From contig JACPSW010000070.1 of the NCBI GenBank assembly GCA_016193045.1, positions 1 to 49,727 on the forward strand: a stretch of 49,727 bases of DNA, in the 5' to 3' direction. The notes below the pieces were generated by a model. That model searched no databases and had not been told where the DNA came from. It worked only from the letters and a program-made list of their open reading frames with translations. The position numbers were made by a program, and so were the translations under genes. Positions within the stretch are counted from its first letter, which is position 1. Each line of letters begins with the position of its first letter. Shown one piece after another: positions 7,344 through 15,659 of the stretch. Origin of the DNA: Candidatus Rokuibacteriota bacterium (lineage in GTDB: Bacteria > Methylomirabilota > Methylomirabilia > Rokubacteriales > CSP1-6).

Positions 7344-8945
7344 CTAGGAGGAGAGCCGGCGGCGCTCGGCGGCGCGCTCGGCTTCGAGGCGCTCCAGCTC
7401 CACCGCCGAGTGGTCGGCGTGGGTCATCGCCTCGGCGATCGCGCGGTGGCCGGCCTGGTCGGCGATCAGCCGGTGCATGGCCTGGCAGATCCGCCGATAC
7501 GCCGGGTGCCCCTGTGGCGTCGTCCTCAGTTCGATCACGTGCATCGCCTCGCGGGCGTTCATCTGCATGAAGAAGCGCACCCGGTAGGCCATCGCCACCG
7601 CATACGGCGCGATCGGCCCCAAGCCTTCAGCGGTCAGGGCTTCGTAAAGTTCGGCGGAGTCATCCATCACTCGCCGCCACCGGTCGAGCGCCCCCGCTTC
7701 CTCGATGGCCTCCGGCATCACGTACCCGTGGCGGGTCGAGAGCGGCTGCCACTCGAGTGTCAGCAGGCGGTGGCGCTGGAGGTCGCGAAATGCGCCGTAG
7801 TCCCCCAGGATGTCGAAGCGGTACGATGTCCGCTCGAAGGCGCGCCCGGGCTTGTGCCGCCGGTTCACGCGCTCCCCCACGTACGCCTTCAGCACTGCCG
7901 CTCGCTCCTCCATCGTCATGCGCCGGGCGATGGCCAGCAACTGATCATCCGGCAGCGCCGACGCGGCGTAGAGGGCCGCGGCCACGACCTTGACCTCCCC
8001 CTCAGGATCACAGTCGGTCAGCGTCACCTCCGGGCGCCCCTCGGCGGTCACGCCGCTCAGGAGTTTTCCCGCCGCGGCCTCCGTCGCCTGGCGCCGGTCC
8101 GCCAGGTACTGGCTCCACACCCCGCCCCGGTCCGGACGGTCCACGCGCTTGAGGAAGGCGGGGATCACCTTGCGGAGTTCGATGAGCATGAGGTCCGCGT
8201 AGGTCCGGACCTCAGACAGGGGATCCGCCCGCATCCGGAGGAGGAGCGCTTCGTAGGCCTGACCCGTGCCGTAGATCCCGACGTTGGACTGAGTGGCGGC
8301 GGGAAGAAGGCCCCGGAGCGTGTCGAGAGCCTTGGCCCTGATCGTCATGCGATAGACGGTGTCCGACTCGCCCGGCGCCTTCGGATGCTTCCGGACGTAG
8401 AACTCCCGCATCGGATCGATCAGGCCGGCGTAGGTCTCGAAGGCTCGGTCGAGGACCTCGACGTAGCGGCTCTTGAGCGGGGAGCCGTCGAGCTCGGCGG
8501 GGATGTGGTAGCGCCACCCGCCGCCCGTGCGATCGGTGTACGGAACATAGCGGGTGGACTGCTCGAGATAGGCCGCGAGCCGCCCCCACTCGAGCACCTT
8601 GGTCAGGATGTTGGAGGCCCGCTCGCACGCCAGGTGCACGCCGCCGAGCTGGGCCACCGAGTCGTCGCCGTACTCGTTGAAGACCCGCTCGTAGAGCTCC
8701 TCCGCCCGCCGGACGCCGACGGCGGCCGAGGGCGCCCCCGCGCCGACCTGATCCAGGAACTCGTCCAGGAACAACCGCCTGAGGGACTTGGCAGAGCGCG
8801 AGTAGCGCGCGAAGAGCGCCCCCTTCACCACCTCGGGCAGGTTGACCAGGGCGAAGACGGGGCCATCGAGATTCGTGAAGTACGGCTCCAGCGCCTTCCG
8901 CTCGTCCGGCGTGAACGTCTCAGCGGGTGCGGTCTCGGGGGCCAT
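7344..8945 (-). CDS. Tandem ThyX-like protein (flavin-dependent thymidylate synthase fold, function uncertain)
   Basis: This 533-residue protein has two ThyX-like halves. The first (about 30-260) has R-Y-S-R-S, G-D-D-S-V-A-Q and WGRLAAYLEQSTRY. The second (about 330-520) has D-Y-G-A-F-R-D-L and RHRLLTLEWQPLSTRHGY. ThyX carries RHRxxSxNExSxRY: the first copy keeps only the end (E-x-S-x-R-Y, with Ala at the reactive Ser), while the second keeps RHR but has Thr for Ser and Glu for Asn. A normal ThyX has about 220-250 residues. The protein probably retains the FAD/dUMP fold with altered chemistry, or works as an internal dimer. Start ATG 8945. It is not safe to count this as the cell's thymidylate synthase. 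Confidence 0.8.
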   Translation of the reverse strand: MAPETAPAETFTPDERKALEPYFTNLDGPVFALVNLPEVVKGALFARYSRSAKSLRRLFLDEFLDQVGAGAPSAAVGVRRAEELYERVFNEYGDDSVAQLGGVHLACERASNILTKVLEWGRLAAYLEQSTRYVPYTDRTGGGWRYHIPAELDGSPLKSRYVEVLDRAFETYAGLIDPMREFYVRKHPKAPGESDTVYRMTIRAKALDTLRGLLPAATQSNVGIYGTGQAYEALLLRMRADPLSEVRTYADLMLIELRKVIPAFLKRVDRPDRGGVWSQYLADRRQATEAAAGKLLSGVTAEGRPEVTLTDCDPEGEVKVVAAALYAASALPDDQLLAIARRMTMEERAAVLKAYVGERVNRRHKPGRAFERTSYRFDILGDYGAFRDLQRHRLLTLEWQPLSTRHGYVMPEAIEEAGALDRWRRVMDDSAELYEALTAEGLGPIAPYAVAMAYRVRFFMQMNAREAMHVIELRTTPQGHPAYRRICQAMHRLIADQAGHRAIAEAMTHADHSAVELERLEAERAAERRRLSS

Positions 8946-9027
8946 ACCGCCTCGATCCTACCACACCCCTTCTCCTCTCCCAGCGCCACATGCCCTTGGA
9001 GCCCGTGGAGTTCCTCGGGCAGAGCCC

Positions 9028-9270
9028 TCATCGAACCCTCGACCGCTGCATGAGCCCACACAGGAGTAGGACTGCGCCGTACACGATTGCCCCCGAAGCA
9101 AGCACATAGTAGCCGCCACGCCTGGTGGCGATGACATATGTGATAGCGGTGATGAGCAGCCCACCCACGCACAAGAGGTCAAGCACCGTGACTGGGCCTC
9201 CTCGGGCCTGGTACGCCTTGACAGCCGCCGGAGAGGTGTTTACAGTCCTGCCATCCCAACTGTCCAGCAT
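9028..9270 (-). CDS. Small two-TM membrane protein
   Basis: This protein of about 80 residues has two hydrophobic helices (VLDLLCVGGLLITAITYVIA and the segment after GGYYVLASGAIV) separated by a short turn rich in Gly, Arg and Tyr. The T-Y-x-x-A-x-x-G-G-x-Y motif with a following G-A-I-V-x-G recurs in small bacterial integral-membrane domains of unknown role. The start is uncertain: ATG 9270 lacks a clear ribosome site, and the alternative at 9306 would overlap the divergent gene at 9285. Confidence 0.5.
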   Translation of the reverse strand: MLDSWDGRTVNTSPAAVKAYQARGGPVTVLDLLCVGGLLITAITYVIATRRGGYYVLASGAIVYGAVLLLCGLMQRSRVR

Positions 9271-9284
9271 CGGGGGAAAGCAAC

Positions 9285-9716
9285 ATGCGGAAGGGTGGAC
9301 GGACATCCGCTTTCGTGGTCACAGCCCTGGTCAGCTTCTCTGCGCTTCAGCCGGCGGGTGAGGTAGGCGCCGATGAGTGGCGCAAGCTCCGGGCCACCGA
9401 CTTCCCCGCACGCGTTCAGGCCGTCGTCTTCGAAGGCGGGGTCCTGGACACGGACCACGCGTGGGTGTCCGGCCAGTGGAAAGCTCGATTCCCCGCCGAC
9501 CCGCCGATCGCCAGGCTCATCCGCTGCGACAGTGCCGCCTGCCCCGTCTTTCGGGTAGAGAATTTCATCTGCGAGAATCCGCTCGTCGGGGAGTCACGGT
9601 GCGTGCTGGCGTTGTCCTGGCGCGCGATTTTCACGGAAGCGTCCTGCACCTTCGATCTCGAGAAGCCCAGAATGCAACTCCCGATACGCTGTCCCGTGGA
9701 CGTGCGGTTCAAGTAG
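9285..9716 (+). CDS. Secreted cysteine-containing protein of unknown function
   Basis: ATG 9285 is preceded by GGGGGAAAG at 9272-9280. The 143-residue product begins M-R-K-G-G-R-T with a hydrophobic stretch and a likely signal-peptidase site near Q-P-A-G-E-V-G-A (about residue 29). The mature part has six Cys (in RCDSAAC, FICEN, SRCVL, ASCTF and RCPV), which could form three disulfides in the periplasm. I do not recognise the family. Confidence 0.65.
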   Translation: MRKGGRTSAFVVTALVSFSALQPAGEVGADEWRKLRATDFPARVQAVVFEGGVLDTDHAWVSGQWKARFPADPPIARLIRCDSAACPVFRVENFICENPLVGESRCVLALSWRAIFTEASCTFDLEKPRMQLPIRCPVDVRFK

Positions 9717-9788
9717 GGGCCTCACGTCCACGTACACGGCTGCCCTCGCCACGTGGTCCGTGAGCTTCGGCCCGTACGACATGAGACC

Positions 9789-9899
9789 CCGGTCGACGAT
9801 CCTGAGGACCACGACCTTGCCCTCGCGGGCCTCGAAGACCGATCGATAGTCCCCAGTACGGAGACGGAGGAGGTCAGAGCCTGCGTGAGGATCTGGAGG
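9789..9899 (-). pseudogene. Possible RelE/ParE toxin remnant
   Basis: After a TGA at 9902-9900 the minus strand reads S-D-L-L-R-L-R-T-G-D-Y-R-S-V-F-E, then E-G-K-V-V-V-L-R-I-V-D-R. This resembles the second half of a RelE/ParE toxin (L-R-x-G-D-Y-R-x-x-Y, then a strand ending in D/H-R). No start codon or first half is visible, and the expected C-terminal tail is absent. The whole 9717-9927 stretch otherwise holds nothing I can assign, so this is read as a decayed toxin gene, at modest confidence. Confidence 0.4.
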
Positions 9900-9927
9900 T
9901 CATCGAGAAGTGGACTGAGGTGCGGGG

Positions 9928-10254
9928 CTAGAAGCCGAAGTGGCGGAGGAGCGCGACCATCACGACGCCGGCGGCGACACTCAGCAGGAGGTTCGCCCGG
10001 GCCGCCGCGAGGGCGAGGACCACGAGGGCTCCCCAGAGCCGCGGGTTGGCCGGCGTCAGGGCCGGACTGCCGTCCGGCATGAGCAACACCATGGGAATCG
10101 CCAGCGCCGGGAGGACGGCCAGCGGAATCAGCCGGAGCCAGAGCCTGAGCCGCGGCCGCAGGGGCCGGTCCGAGAGGGCCAGCAGGAGCGGCGCCCGGGT
10201 CAGGTAGGTGGCCGCGGCCATCCCCACGATCGTGACGAGAACGCCGAGTCTCAC
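9928..10254 (-). CDS. azlD: AzlD-family branched-chain amino acid exporter subunit
   Basis: This 108-residue protein starts at GTG 10254, overlapping the stop of the AzlC frame (GTGA). It has four hydrophobic segments and the AzlD pattern: T-I-V-G-M-A-A-A-T-Y-L-T-R at the N-terminus, R-L-I-P-L-A-V-L-P-A-L-A in the middle and a final helix before R-H-F-G-F. AzlD is the small partner of AzlC in an inner-membrane exporter of branched-chain amino acids. Because azlC is frameshifted here, the pair may not function unless the shift is an assembly error. Confidence 0.8.
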   Translation of the reverse strand: MRLGVLVTIVGMAAATYLTRAPLLLALSDRPLRPRLRLWLRLIPLAVLPALAIPMVLLMPDGSPALTPANPRLWGALVVLALAAARANLLLSVAAGVVMVALLRHFGF

Positions 10255-10884
10255 GCGTCCTCCGGCCGCATGATGAGCGCGCCCAGACCGCTGGCCACGA
10301 GGCCCGCGACGACGATGTGCCAGTTGCCCAGAAAGCGCCAGGCGATCCAGAGCGCCAGGAGCGCCGCCCCTCCGGCCACTGCCCAGTCGCCCCGGCGGCG
10401 CAGCTGGACGGCCACCAATGCGAGGAAGACCGCGGGGAAGGCGAAGTCCAGACCGTAGCGGGCCGGGTCGCTGACGAGGCCTCCGAGCACGGACCCGACC
10501 AGGGCCCCGGCGATGAACGATCCATACACGGCCACGACGCTCCCCAGGAAGAACCAGGGGTCCGGCGGGTTCAGCGAACGACTCGTCGTTGACGCCGTGG
10601 GCGATGAGCGCCAGCCAGCGGCGCGGGAAGCCGCGAAAGGCAGGCGCGAGGGTCGCCGCCATCAGGTAGTGGCGCATGTTCACGACGTAGGTCGTCACGA
10701 TCACCGCCAGGGGCGGGAAGCCGGCGGCGATCATGGGCACGGCGACGAACTGGGAGGCCCCCGCCGTCACGATGAGGCACATGAGGGCGATCTCACCGAG
10801 CGAGAGCCCCGCCTGGCGCGCCAGCCCGCCCCAGACGGTGGCATAGACAAAAACGGAGGGGACCAGGGGAAAGCTCCCCTTCAT
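10251..10884 (-). pseudogene. azlC: AzlC-family branched-chain amino acid permease, frameshifted
   Basis: The first part (from ATG 10884) reads an AzlC N-terminus with TAGASQFVAVPMIAAG and VVNMRHYLMAATLAPAF, ending in H-G-V-N-D-E-S-F. From about 10570 the continuation, P-P-D-P-W-F-F-L-G-S-V-V-A-V-Y-G followed by three more hydrophobic helices, lies in another frame and ends at TGA 10251. The span (634 bp) is one base over a multiple of three. Removing one T in the GTCGTTCGCTG run joins the halves cleanly. So there is a single-base insertion or a sequencing error. The join (about 211 residues) is a little short of a typical AzlC, so the annotated start may be late. Confidence 0.75.
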
Positions 10885-10911
10885 CCCCTCTTTGAACGCG
10901 CGACCCAGACC

Positions 10912-11280
10912 TCAGCCCTTTCGGAGGTACGTGTCCTGCCCCGTGTAGAAGTCCTCGCGCGGCGGCGAGAAGATGTCGATCACCTCGGTGTCCTCGGGAA
11001 ACCACGCCTCGTGCTCGACCCCGGCGGGAATGACGCCGACGTCGCCGGGGCCGCAGGTCCGCTTCTCGCTGCCCAGGCGGAACTCCATCCTCCCCGAGAG
11101 CATCCAGAAGATCTGCTCGTTGGGGTGCGCGTGGGCGGCGGCGTGGGCCCCGGCCTTCATCTTCCAAAACACCACCATCTCCTTCTCTCCGGTGACGATC
11201 CGCCGCGTGATTTGAGCCGTCACCTTCTCCTCGGGAACCCGCTGGAGGTTCAGGAACCCCTTCATGACCGGCACCGGCAT
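10912..11280 (-). CDS. Cupin-domain protein
   Basis: This 122-residue single-cupin protein starts at ATG 11280. Cupin motif 1 is seen as H-A-A-A-H-A-H-P-N-E-Q-I-F-W (about residues 44-57; the His pair and Glu are metal ligands) and motif 2 as P-A-G-V-E-H-E-A-W (about 84-92; His ligand). Such proteins bind a metal ion and act as small dioxygenases, isomerases or ligand-binding regulators; the exact role is unknown. It is probably the first gene of a unit with azlC and azlD, 27 bp downstream. Confidence 0.8.
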   Translation of the reverse strand: MPVPVMKGFLNLQRVPEEKVTAQITRRIVTGEKEMVVFWKMKAGAHAAAHAHPNEQIFWMLSGRMEFRLGSEKRTCGPGDVGVIPAGVEHEAWFPEDTEVIDIFSPPREDFYTGQDTYLRKG

Positions 11281-11352
11281 GCGCGCGACCTCCTCCCTGC
11301 CGAATCTGTGCCTCCCACCCTAGCCAGCGCGCCGCCTCTGTGTCAAGCACGA

Positions 11353-11382
11353 TTGACCCGGCGCCGACCCCCGTGCTATAAC
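11353..11382 (+). promoter_or_regulatory. Sigma-70-type promoter of the BamE-like lipoprotein gene
   Basis: TTGACC (11353-11358) and TATAAC (11377-11382) are separated by 18 bp. Only 6 bp separate the -10 box from ATG 11389, so the predicted transcript would start at or very near the start codon, giving a leaderless mRNA. Confidence 0.6.
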
Positions 11383-11388
11383 CCGGCC

Positions 11389-11718
11389 ATGAAGTGGACA
11401 CGCGTCGGCGGCGTGGTGTTGATCGCGGCGCTCCTGGCCGGCTGCGGCGGCCTCAAGTTCGGAAGCGACTTCCCGTCCCCGACGAAGGACATGCTGGTCG
11501 TCGGCAAGACGACAAAGGCCGATCTCCACCGCTTCTTCGGTGAGCCCCACCAGGTCGGTCTTGACACCGGCGATCCCACCTGGGGCTGGACGTACGTCCA
11601 GGCGTTCGCCGACAAGGAGTTCAGCAAACAGCTCACCGTGCGCTTCGACGAGAAAAGCACGGTGAAGTCGTACTCGTTCACGTCCAGCTTCCCGGAGGAC
11701 ATGGCCCGCCTGAAGTAG
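11389..11718 (+). CDS. BamE/SmpA-like outer-membrane lipoprotein
   Basis: This 109-residue protein has a short signal peptide with a lipobox (L-A-G-C, Cys at about residue 19) and a small beta domain. The domain carries V-G-K-T-T-K-A-D-L-H-R-F-F-G-E-P-H, the hallmark of the SmpA/OmlA fold, in which a G-x-T(S)-x-x-x-V/L loop leads to F-G-x-P. Members include BamE of the beta-barrel assembly machine, but many are stand-alone lipoproteins, so BamE itself is not claimed. No ribosome site is visible; the promoter sits immediately upstream. Confidence 0.75.
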   Translation: MKWTRVGGVVLIAALLAGCGGLKFGSDFPSPTKDMLVVGKTTKADLHRFFGEPHQVGLDTGDPTWGWTYVQAFADKEFSKQLTVRFDEKSTVKSYSFTSSFPEDMARLK

Positions 11719-11740
11719 CCGGACGATCGGGGCCGGTCGC

Positions 11741-13363
11741 ATGGCGGAAGAGAACCTTTTCGACGGCATCATCATCGGGGGCGGCCACAACGGGCTGATC
11801 CTCCAGGCCTACCTTGCCCGGTGTGGCCTCCGGACGCTCACCGTCGAGAAGAACCCCGAAGTGGGCGGCGGCCTCTCGACGCTCGAGGATACCCTCAATC
11901 CGGGGTTCCACCACAACACCCACGCCGTCTTTCTTCGCGGCCTCTCCGCCATGCCGTGGTACCGGGACCTCGAGCTCGAGAAGCACGGGGTGCGCACCAT
12001 CAAACCGGAGCTGAACGTCGCGCTGATCCAGCGGGGCGGCCGTTCCCTCCGGTGGTACCTCGACCTCGACAAGACGTGCGCCTCCGTCGCGGAGTTCTCC
12101 CGGAAAGACGCCGAAGCCTGGCGCCGGATCACCCGGGAGCACGCGGAGATCGTCGAGAAGATCGTCGAGCCGGAGCTGGCCTCGCCCCCGCTCGCCCGCG
12201 ACAAGAAGCGCGCGCTCCTGGAGCGGAGCGCCCTGGGCCGCCTCTATCTGGAGCTCGAGCCCCTGAGCCCCCGCGAGTTCGCCGAGACCCATTTCGACAA
12301 CGTCACCGTGCGCGCCTTGCTTCTCTACCTCTGCCTGAACCGCGAGTTGGACGTCCATGCCCCCAACCAGGGGCTGGCTCTCCCGAGCCTCATCGCCGGT
12401 CGGGCCCGTGCGGAGCTCGCGGTCGGCGGCTCGGCAACGGTGGCCCAAGGGCTCCGGAAGGCCGTGGAGGCGGCGGGGGGCCAGATCTGGGAGGGCCAGA
12501 CGATTAGCGCGATCATCGTGGAGCAAGACCGGGCCACGGGCATCGAGCTGGCCGATGGCCGCCGGGTCAAGGCCGGCGTGTTCATCGCCTCCAACCTGAA
12601 CCCGCACCAGACCCTCCAGGAGCTGGTCGGAAAGGACAAGCTGAACGCCATCGCACGGGTGGGGCTCAGGTCGTACATCTACCAGATCGTCGGACCGCTG
12701 TTCGGGGTCCACCTCTCGCTGACCGAGCCGCCCCGGTACGCCGGCCGCGGCGCCCACCCGGACCTCGACCATGCGTTCATGACGATCCTGGGGCTCGAAT
12801 CGCCCGAGCAGATCTACGGCCTCCACGCCCAGTTCAGGAAGGGCGAGCCGGCGTCGCGCAAGGTCGTCTGGGGAACCACCCCGACCGTCTTCGATCCGAG
12901 CCAGGCGCCAGCGGGCAAGCACACGGCCTTCATGTGGGAGAAGGTGCCGTACCACCTCGGGGGCCACGCCGAGAACTGGGACCAGGCCAAGCTGCACCGG
13001 ATGGGAGAAATCCTCGAGTACTGGCGGACCTTCGCCCCCAACCTGAGCGACAGCGCCATCCTCCGCCGGCTGGCCTACTCGCCGCTCGACACGGAGCGCC
13101 ACCTCCCGAACATGGCGCGGGGCGACCCGGGCGTGGGCTGGCTCGGCGTGGAACAGCGCGGGATCAACCGCCCGTTCCCCGGCATCCCGCCGTACCGGAC
13201 CGGCGTCACCGGTCTCTACCTGTGCGGCGCCTGCACTCACCCCGGCGGCAACATCACGGGGCTCCCCGGCTACAACGCCGCCCGCGTCATCGCGGAGGAC
13301 CTGACGCTGACCCCCTGGTGGAACCCGCCGGATCTGGAGAGACTCTGGGGCGCCCTCCCGTAA
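11741..13363 (+). CDS. FAD-dependent oxidoreductase (phytoene-desaturase / PYROXD2-like)
   Basis: This 540-residue protein starts at ATG 11741 and opens with a dinucleotide-binding fold (G-I-I-I-G-G-G-H-N-G-L, residues 9-19, then V-E-K at the end of the second strand). It closes with the second FAD contact, L-C-G-A-C-T-H-P-G-G-N-I-T-G-L-P-G, typical of the amino-oxidase/phytoene desaturase superfamily (CrtI/PYROXD2 branch). No carotenoid genes are nearby, so a carotenoid role is not supported. Its stop codon overlaps the start of the LLM flavoprotein gene (TAATG), so the two are translationally coupled and may act on one substrate. Confidence 0.8.
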   Translation: MAEENLFDGIIIGGGHNGLILQAYLARCGLRTLTVEKNPEVGGGLSTLEDTLNPGFHHNTHAVFLRGLSAMPWYRDLELEKHGVRTIKPELNVALIQRGGRSLRWYLDLDKTCASVAEFSRKDAEAWRRITREHAEIVEKIVEPELASPPLARDKKRALLERSALGRLYLELEPLSPREFAETHFDNVTVRALLLYLCLNRELDVHAPNQGLALPSLIAGRARAELAVGGSATVAQGLRKAVEAAGGQIWEGQTISAIIVEQDRATGIELADGRRVKAGVFIASNLNPHQTLQELVGKDKLNAIARVGLRSYIYQIVGPLFGVHLSLTEPPRYAGRGAHPDLDHAFMTILGLESPEQIYGLHAQFRKGEPASRKVVWGTTPTVFDPSQAPAGKHTAFMWEKVPYHLGGHAENWDQAKLHRMGEILEYWRTFAPNLSDSAILRRLAYSPLDTERHLPNMARGDPGVGWLGVEQRGINRPFPGIPPYRTGVTGLYLCGACTHPGGNITGLPGYNAARVIAEDLTLTPWWNPPDLERLWGALP

Positions 13364-14352
13364 TGCCCCGGCTCAAGTTCGGCATCATCCCGATCGAGGG
13401 AGGCCACTACTACCGGGACGCGCTCGAGGAAATCACGAGCGCGGAAGCGCTCGGGTTCGACTCCGCCTGGATGGAGGAGCACCACTCCGTCCCCGACCAC
13501 TACTGGCCGTCGCCGCTGCCGGTGCTCGCCGGCTTCGCCACGCGCACGTCGAGGCTCATGCTGGGCACGGACATCCTCGTCGCGCCCTTCTACCATCCCG
13601 TGCGCCTCGCCGAGGATACGGCACTGCTCGACGTGATGTCCGGGGGGCGGATCACGCTGGGCATCGCCATTGGCTACAAGCCCGACGAGTTCGCGCTCTA
13701 CGGCGCCGAGTTCGAGAAGCGCGGCGCCCGGTTCGAGGAGCAGCTGGCCATCATGAAAGGGCTCTGGACCCAGGAGCGGCTCGTCTTCAAAGGCCGCTAC
13801 TACACGGTGGAGGGCCGGCTCGAGCCCAAGCCGCTCACCAAGCCCCACCCGCCCGTGTGGATCGGCGGCTGGGGAGAGCTCGCGCTGAAGCGGGCCGCCA
13901 CGCTCGCCGACAACTGGATTCCCGGGCCCACCGCCGATCTCACGCGGCTGGTCGCGGGGAAGAAGACCTTCCTGGAGAACCGTCGCGCCGCGGGCCGCGC
14001 CGAGCCGGTCAGGGAGTGGCCGCTCACGCGGGACGTCATCATCGCCGACACGGACCGACAGGCGCGCGAGCTCGCCGAGACACACATCATGGCGGCGTAC
14101 CGCAAGGAGTACGCCGGTGGCTGGCGTCACCCGTTCATCGACGCGAGCATCGCGACGGACCTCGACCGGCTGATGGCGGACCGCTTCATCATCGGCGCGC
14201 CCGACCAGTGCGTCGGGCAGATCCGCCGCTTCGTCGAGCAGTACGGCATGACCCACCTGATCTGCCGGCTGTTCTTCCCGCGCATGCCCCACGCCCACAT
14301 CATGCGGGAGCTGGAGCTCCTGAGCCGGGAGGTCATGCCCGCCTTCCGCTGA
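13363..14352 (+). CDS. LLM-class flavin-dependent oxidoreductase
   Basis: This 329-residue TIM-barrel protein belongs to the bacterial luciferase-like family. It has the N-terminal F-G-I-I-P strand, E-E-H-H early (about residues 38-41), L-M-L-G-T-D-I-L-V-A-P-F and DVMSGGRITLGIAIGYKPDE, the flavin- and substrate-loop signature of F420- or FMNH2-dependent oxidoreductases. ATG 13363 overlaps the upstream stop by one base. It uses a reduced flavin or F420 to oxidise or hydroxylate an organic substrate; the substrate is unknown, and the upstream FAD enzyme is the most likely partner. Confidence 0.85.
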   Translation: MPRLKFGIIPIEGGHYYRDALEEITSAEALGFDSAWMEEHHSVPDHYWPSPLPVLAGFATRTSRLMLGTDILVAPFYHPVRLAEDTALLDVMSGGRITLGIAIGYKPDEFALYGAEFEKRGARFEEQLAIMKGLWTQERLVFKGRYYTVEGRLEPKPLTKPHPPVWIGGWGELALKRAATLADNWIPGPTADLTRLVAGKKTFLENRRAAGRAEPVREWPLTRDVIIADTDRQARELAETHIMAAYRKEYAGGWRHPFIDASIATDLDRLMADRFIIGAPDQCVGQIRRFVEQYGMTHLICRLFFPRMPHAHIMRELELLSREVMPAFR

Positions 14353-14383
14353 CGACCCATCCTTGTGATACGCTGTTGGGGCC

Positions 14384-15379
14384 ATGCGCTGGCTGATCGT
14401 GCTGCCGTTCGAGCGCCCCGAGCACATGGGGATGGACTTCCGCGACGAGCTCCTCGCCCTGGGTCACGAGGTGCGCACCTTCCCCTACCGGCGGGACAAC
14501 CCCCTCTACAAGAACGTCGGCACCAAGGAGGCGTACCAGCTCTGGATCCTGCGGCGGCTGGAGCGCGCGTGCCTGGACTGGCGGCCCGAGGTGGTCCTGG
14601 TCATCAAGGGCGGGCCGGTCACGCCCGGCGTGATCCGGCGCATCAAGACGCGCCTCGGCGCCCTCGTCGTCAATTTCTTCCCCGACAACCCCCTCTGGAT
14701 GATCCCGTTCCAGTGCATCGAGGCCTACGATGTCTTCTTCACGAAGGAGCGCTACGCCCTCCGGAGCCTCCAGCAGGTCGGCATCACCAACCTCCACTAC
14801 CTCCCCATGTACTGCGTGCCGGCGATGCACCATCCGGTGGCGCTGACTCCGGAGGAGCGGGATCGCTACGCCAGCCGCGTCTCTTTCGTGGGGAGCCACT
14901 ACCCGTATCGGGAGCGTTTTCTCCGGGAGCTGGCGGGATACCCGGTGCGGCTGTGGGGGGCGGGCTGGCGCGACGCCGCCGACGCCGGGGTCCGGCGGAT
15001 GGTCGCGGGGGCCGCCGTGTGGGGGCGCGCCAAGCTCGCCGTCTACTCGGGCTCGACGCTATCGCTGAACCACCATCACCCGATGAACGACATCGTGGGC
15101 GTCAACACCCGGACCTTCGAGCTGGCCGCGAGCGGCGCGTGCCAGGTGGTGGACTGGAAGGACGAGCTGTCGCCACTCTTCAAGCCGGGCGAGGAGGTCG
15201 TCGCCTACCGCGATCTGGACGAGCTCAAGCGCCAGCTCGATTTCTACCTCGCCCATTCCGACGAGGCCCGGGCCATCGGCCAGAACGCCCTCAGGCGCGC
15301 CCTCGGCGAGCACACGCTGCGGCACCGGATCGAGGAGATGCTGGCCGTCCTCGCCGACCGCTTCGGCCTTCGCGCATGA
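14384..15379 (+). CDS. CgeB-like glycosyltransferase (GT-B fold)
   Basis: This 331-residue cytoplasmic protein starts at ATG 14384, 31 bp after the flavoprotein. The N-terminal half is a Rossmann-like domain (M-R-W-L-I-V-L-P-F, DWRPEVVLVIKGGPVTP). The C-terminal half has S-F-V-G-S-H-Y-P-Y-R-E-R, then NHHHPMNDIVGVNTRTFELA, A-S-G-A and E-V-V-A-Y-R-D-L-D-E, the pattern of the glycosyl transferase 1_2 (CgeB / YkvP) group. These are soluble sugar transferases acting on surface or spore glycans; donor and acceptor are unknown. The 280 bp downstream (15380-15659) is GC-rich and shows nothing I can assign. Confidence 0.78.
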   Translation: MRWLIVLPFERPEHMGMDFRDELLALGHEVRTFPYRRDNPLYKNVGTKEAYQLWILRRLERACLDWRPEVVLVIKGGPVTPGVIRRIKTRLGALVVNFFPDNPLWMIPFQCIEAYDVFFTKERYALRSLQQVGITNLHYLPMYCVPAMHHPVALTPEERDRYASRVSFVGSHYPYRERFLRELAGYPVRLWGAGWRDAADAGVRRMVAGAAVWGRAKLAVYSGSTLSLNHHHPMNDIVGVNTRTFELAASGACQVVDWKDELSPLFKPGEEVVAYRDLDELKRQLDFYLAHSDEARAIGQNALRRALGEHTLRHRIEEMLAVLADRFGLRA

Positions 15380-15659
15380 GCCAGATCGGGTCCGGCCGGC
15401 GTCCCTCACTCGCTCGCACGGCCTGCGGCGGGCACCCTTACGTGGCTCGCGGGGTGGGGATGCCCCTCCGGACTCGCCCCCGCTGTTCCCGACCTTCCCG
15501 CGAGTGGAGGGCGATCGTCGAGGACTCCGGACGCGGCCGGGGTGTGCGGTCCGGCTTCCCCTCCCCCGCTCGCTCATGGTGGGGCCCGCCCGCCTCCGGC
15601 AAGTGCTCCCTCGGAGGGATCACCGGCCGGCCCCTGACTCCCCAGTTCGCGAAGCGGCC

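Noticed and set aside
7410..9053. Long open frame on the plus strand opposite the ThyX-like gene, and similar ones opposite fhs, tolB and the Gld genes
   Set aside because: Frames opposite GC-rich coding DNA stay open by codon bias. They lack ribosome sites and recognisable domains, and they read across known gene ends.
11389..11718. Assignment of the lipoprotein as BamE itself
   Set aside because: Only the SmpA/OmlA fold signature is seen; the gene is not next to other bam genes and many unrelated lipoproteins share the fold.
15380..15659. Open frame upstream of thrC as a small gene
   Set aside because: The translation is low-complexity Arg/Pro/Gly sequence without a domain or a ribosome site; the stretch looks like GC-rich intergenic DNA.
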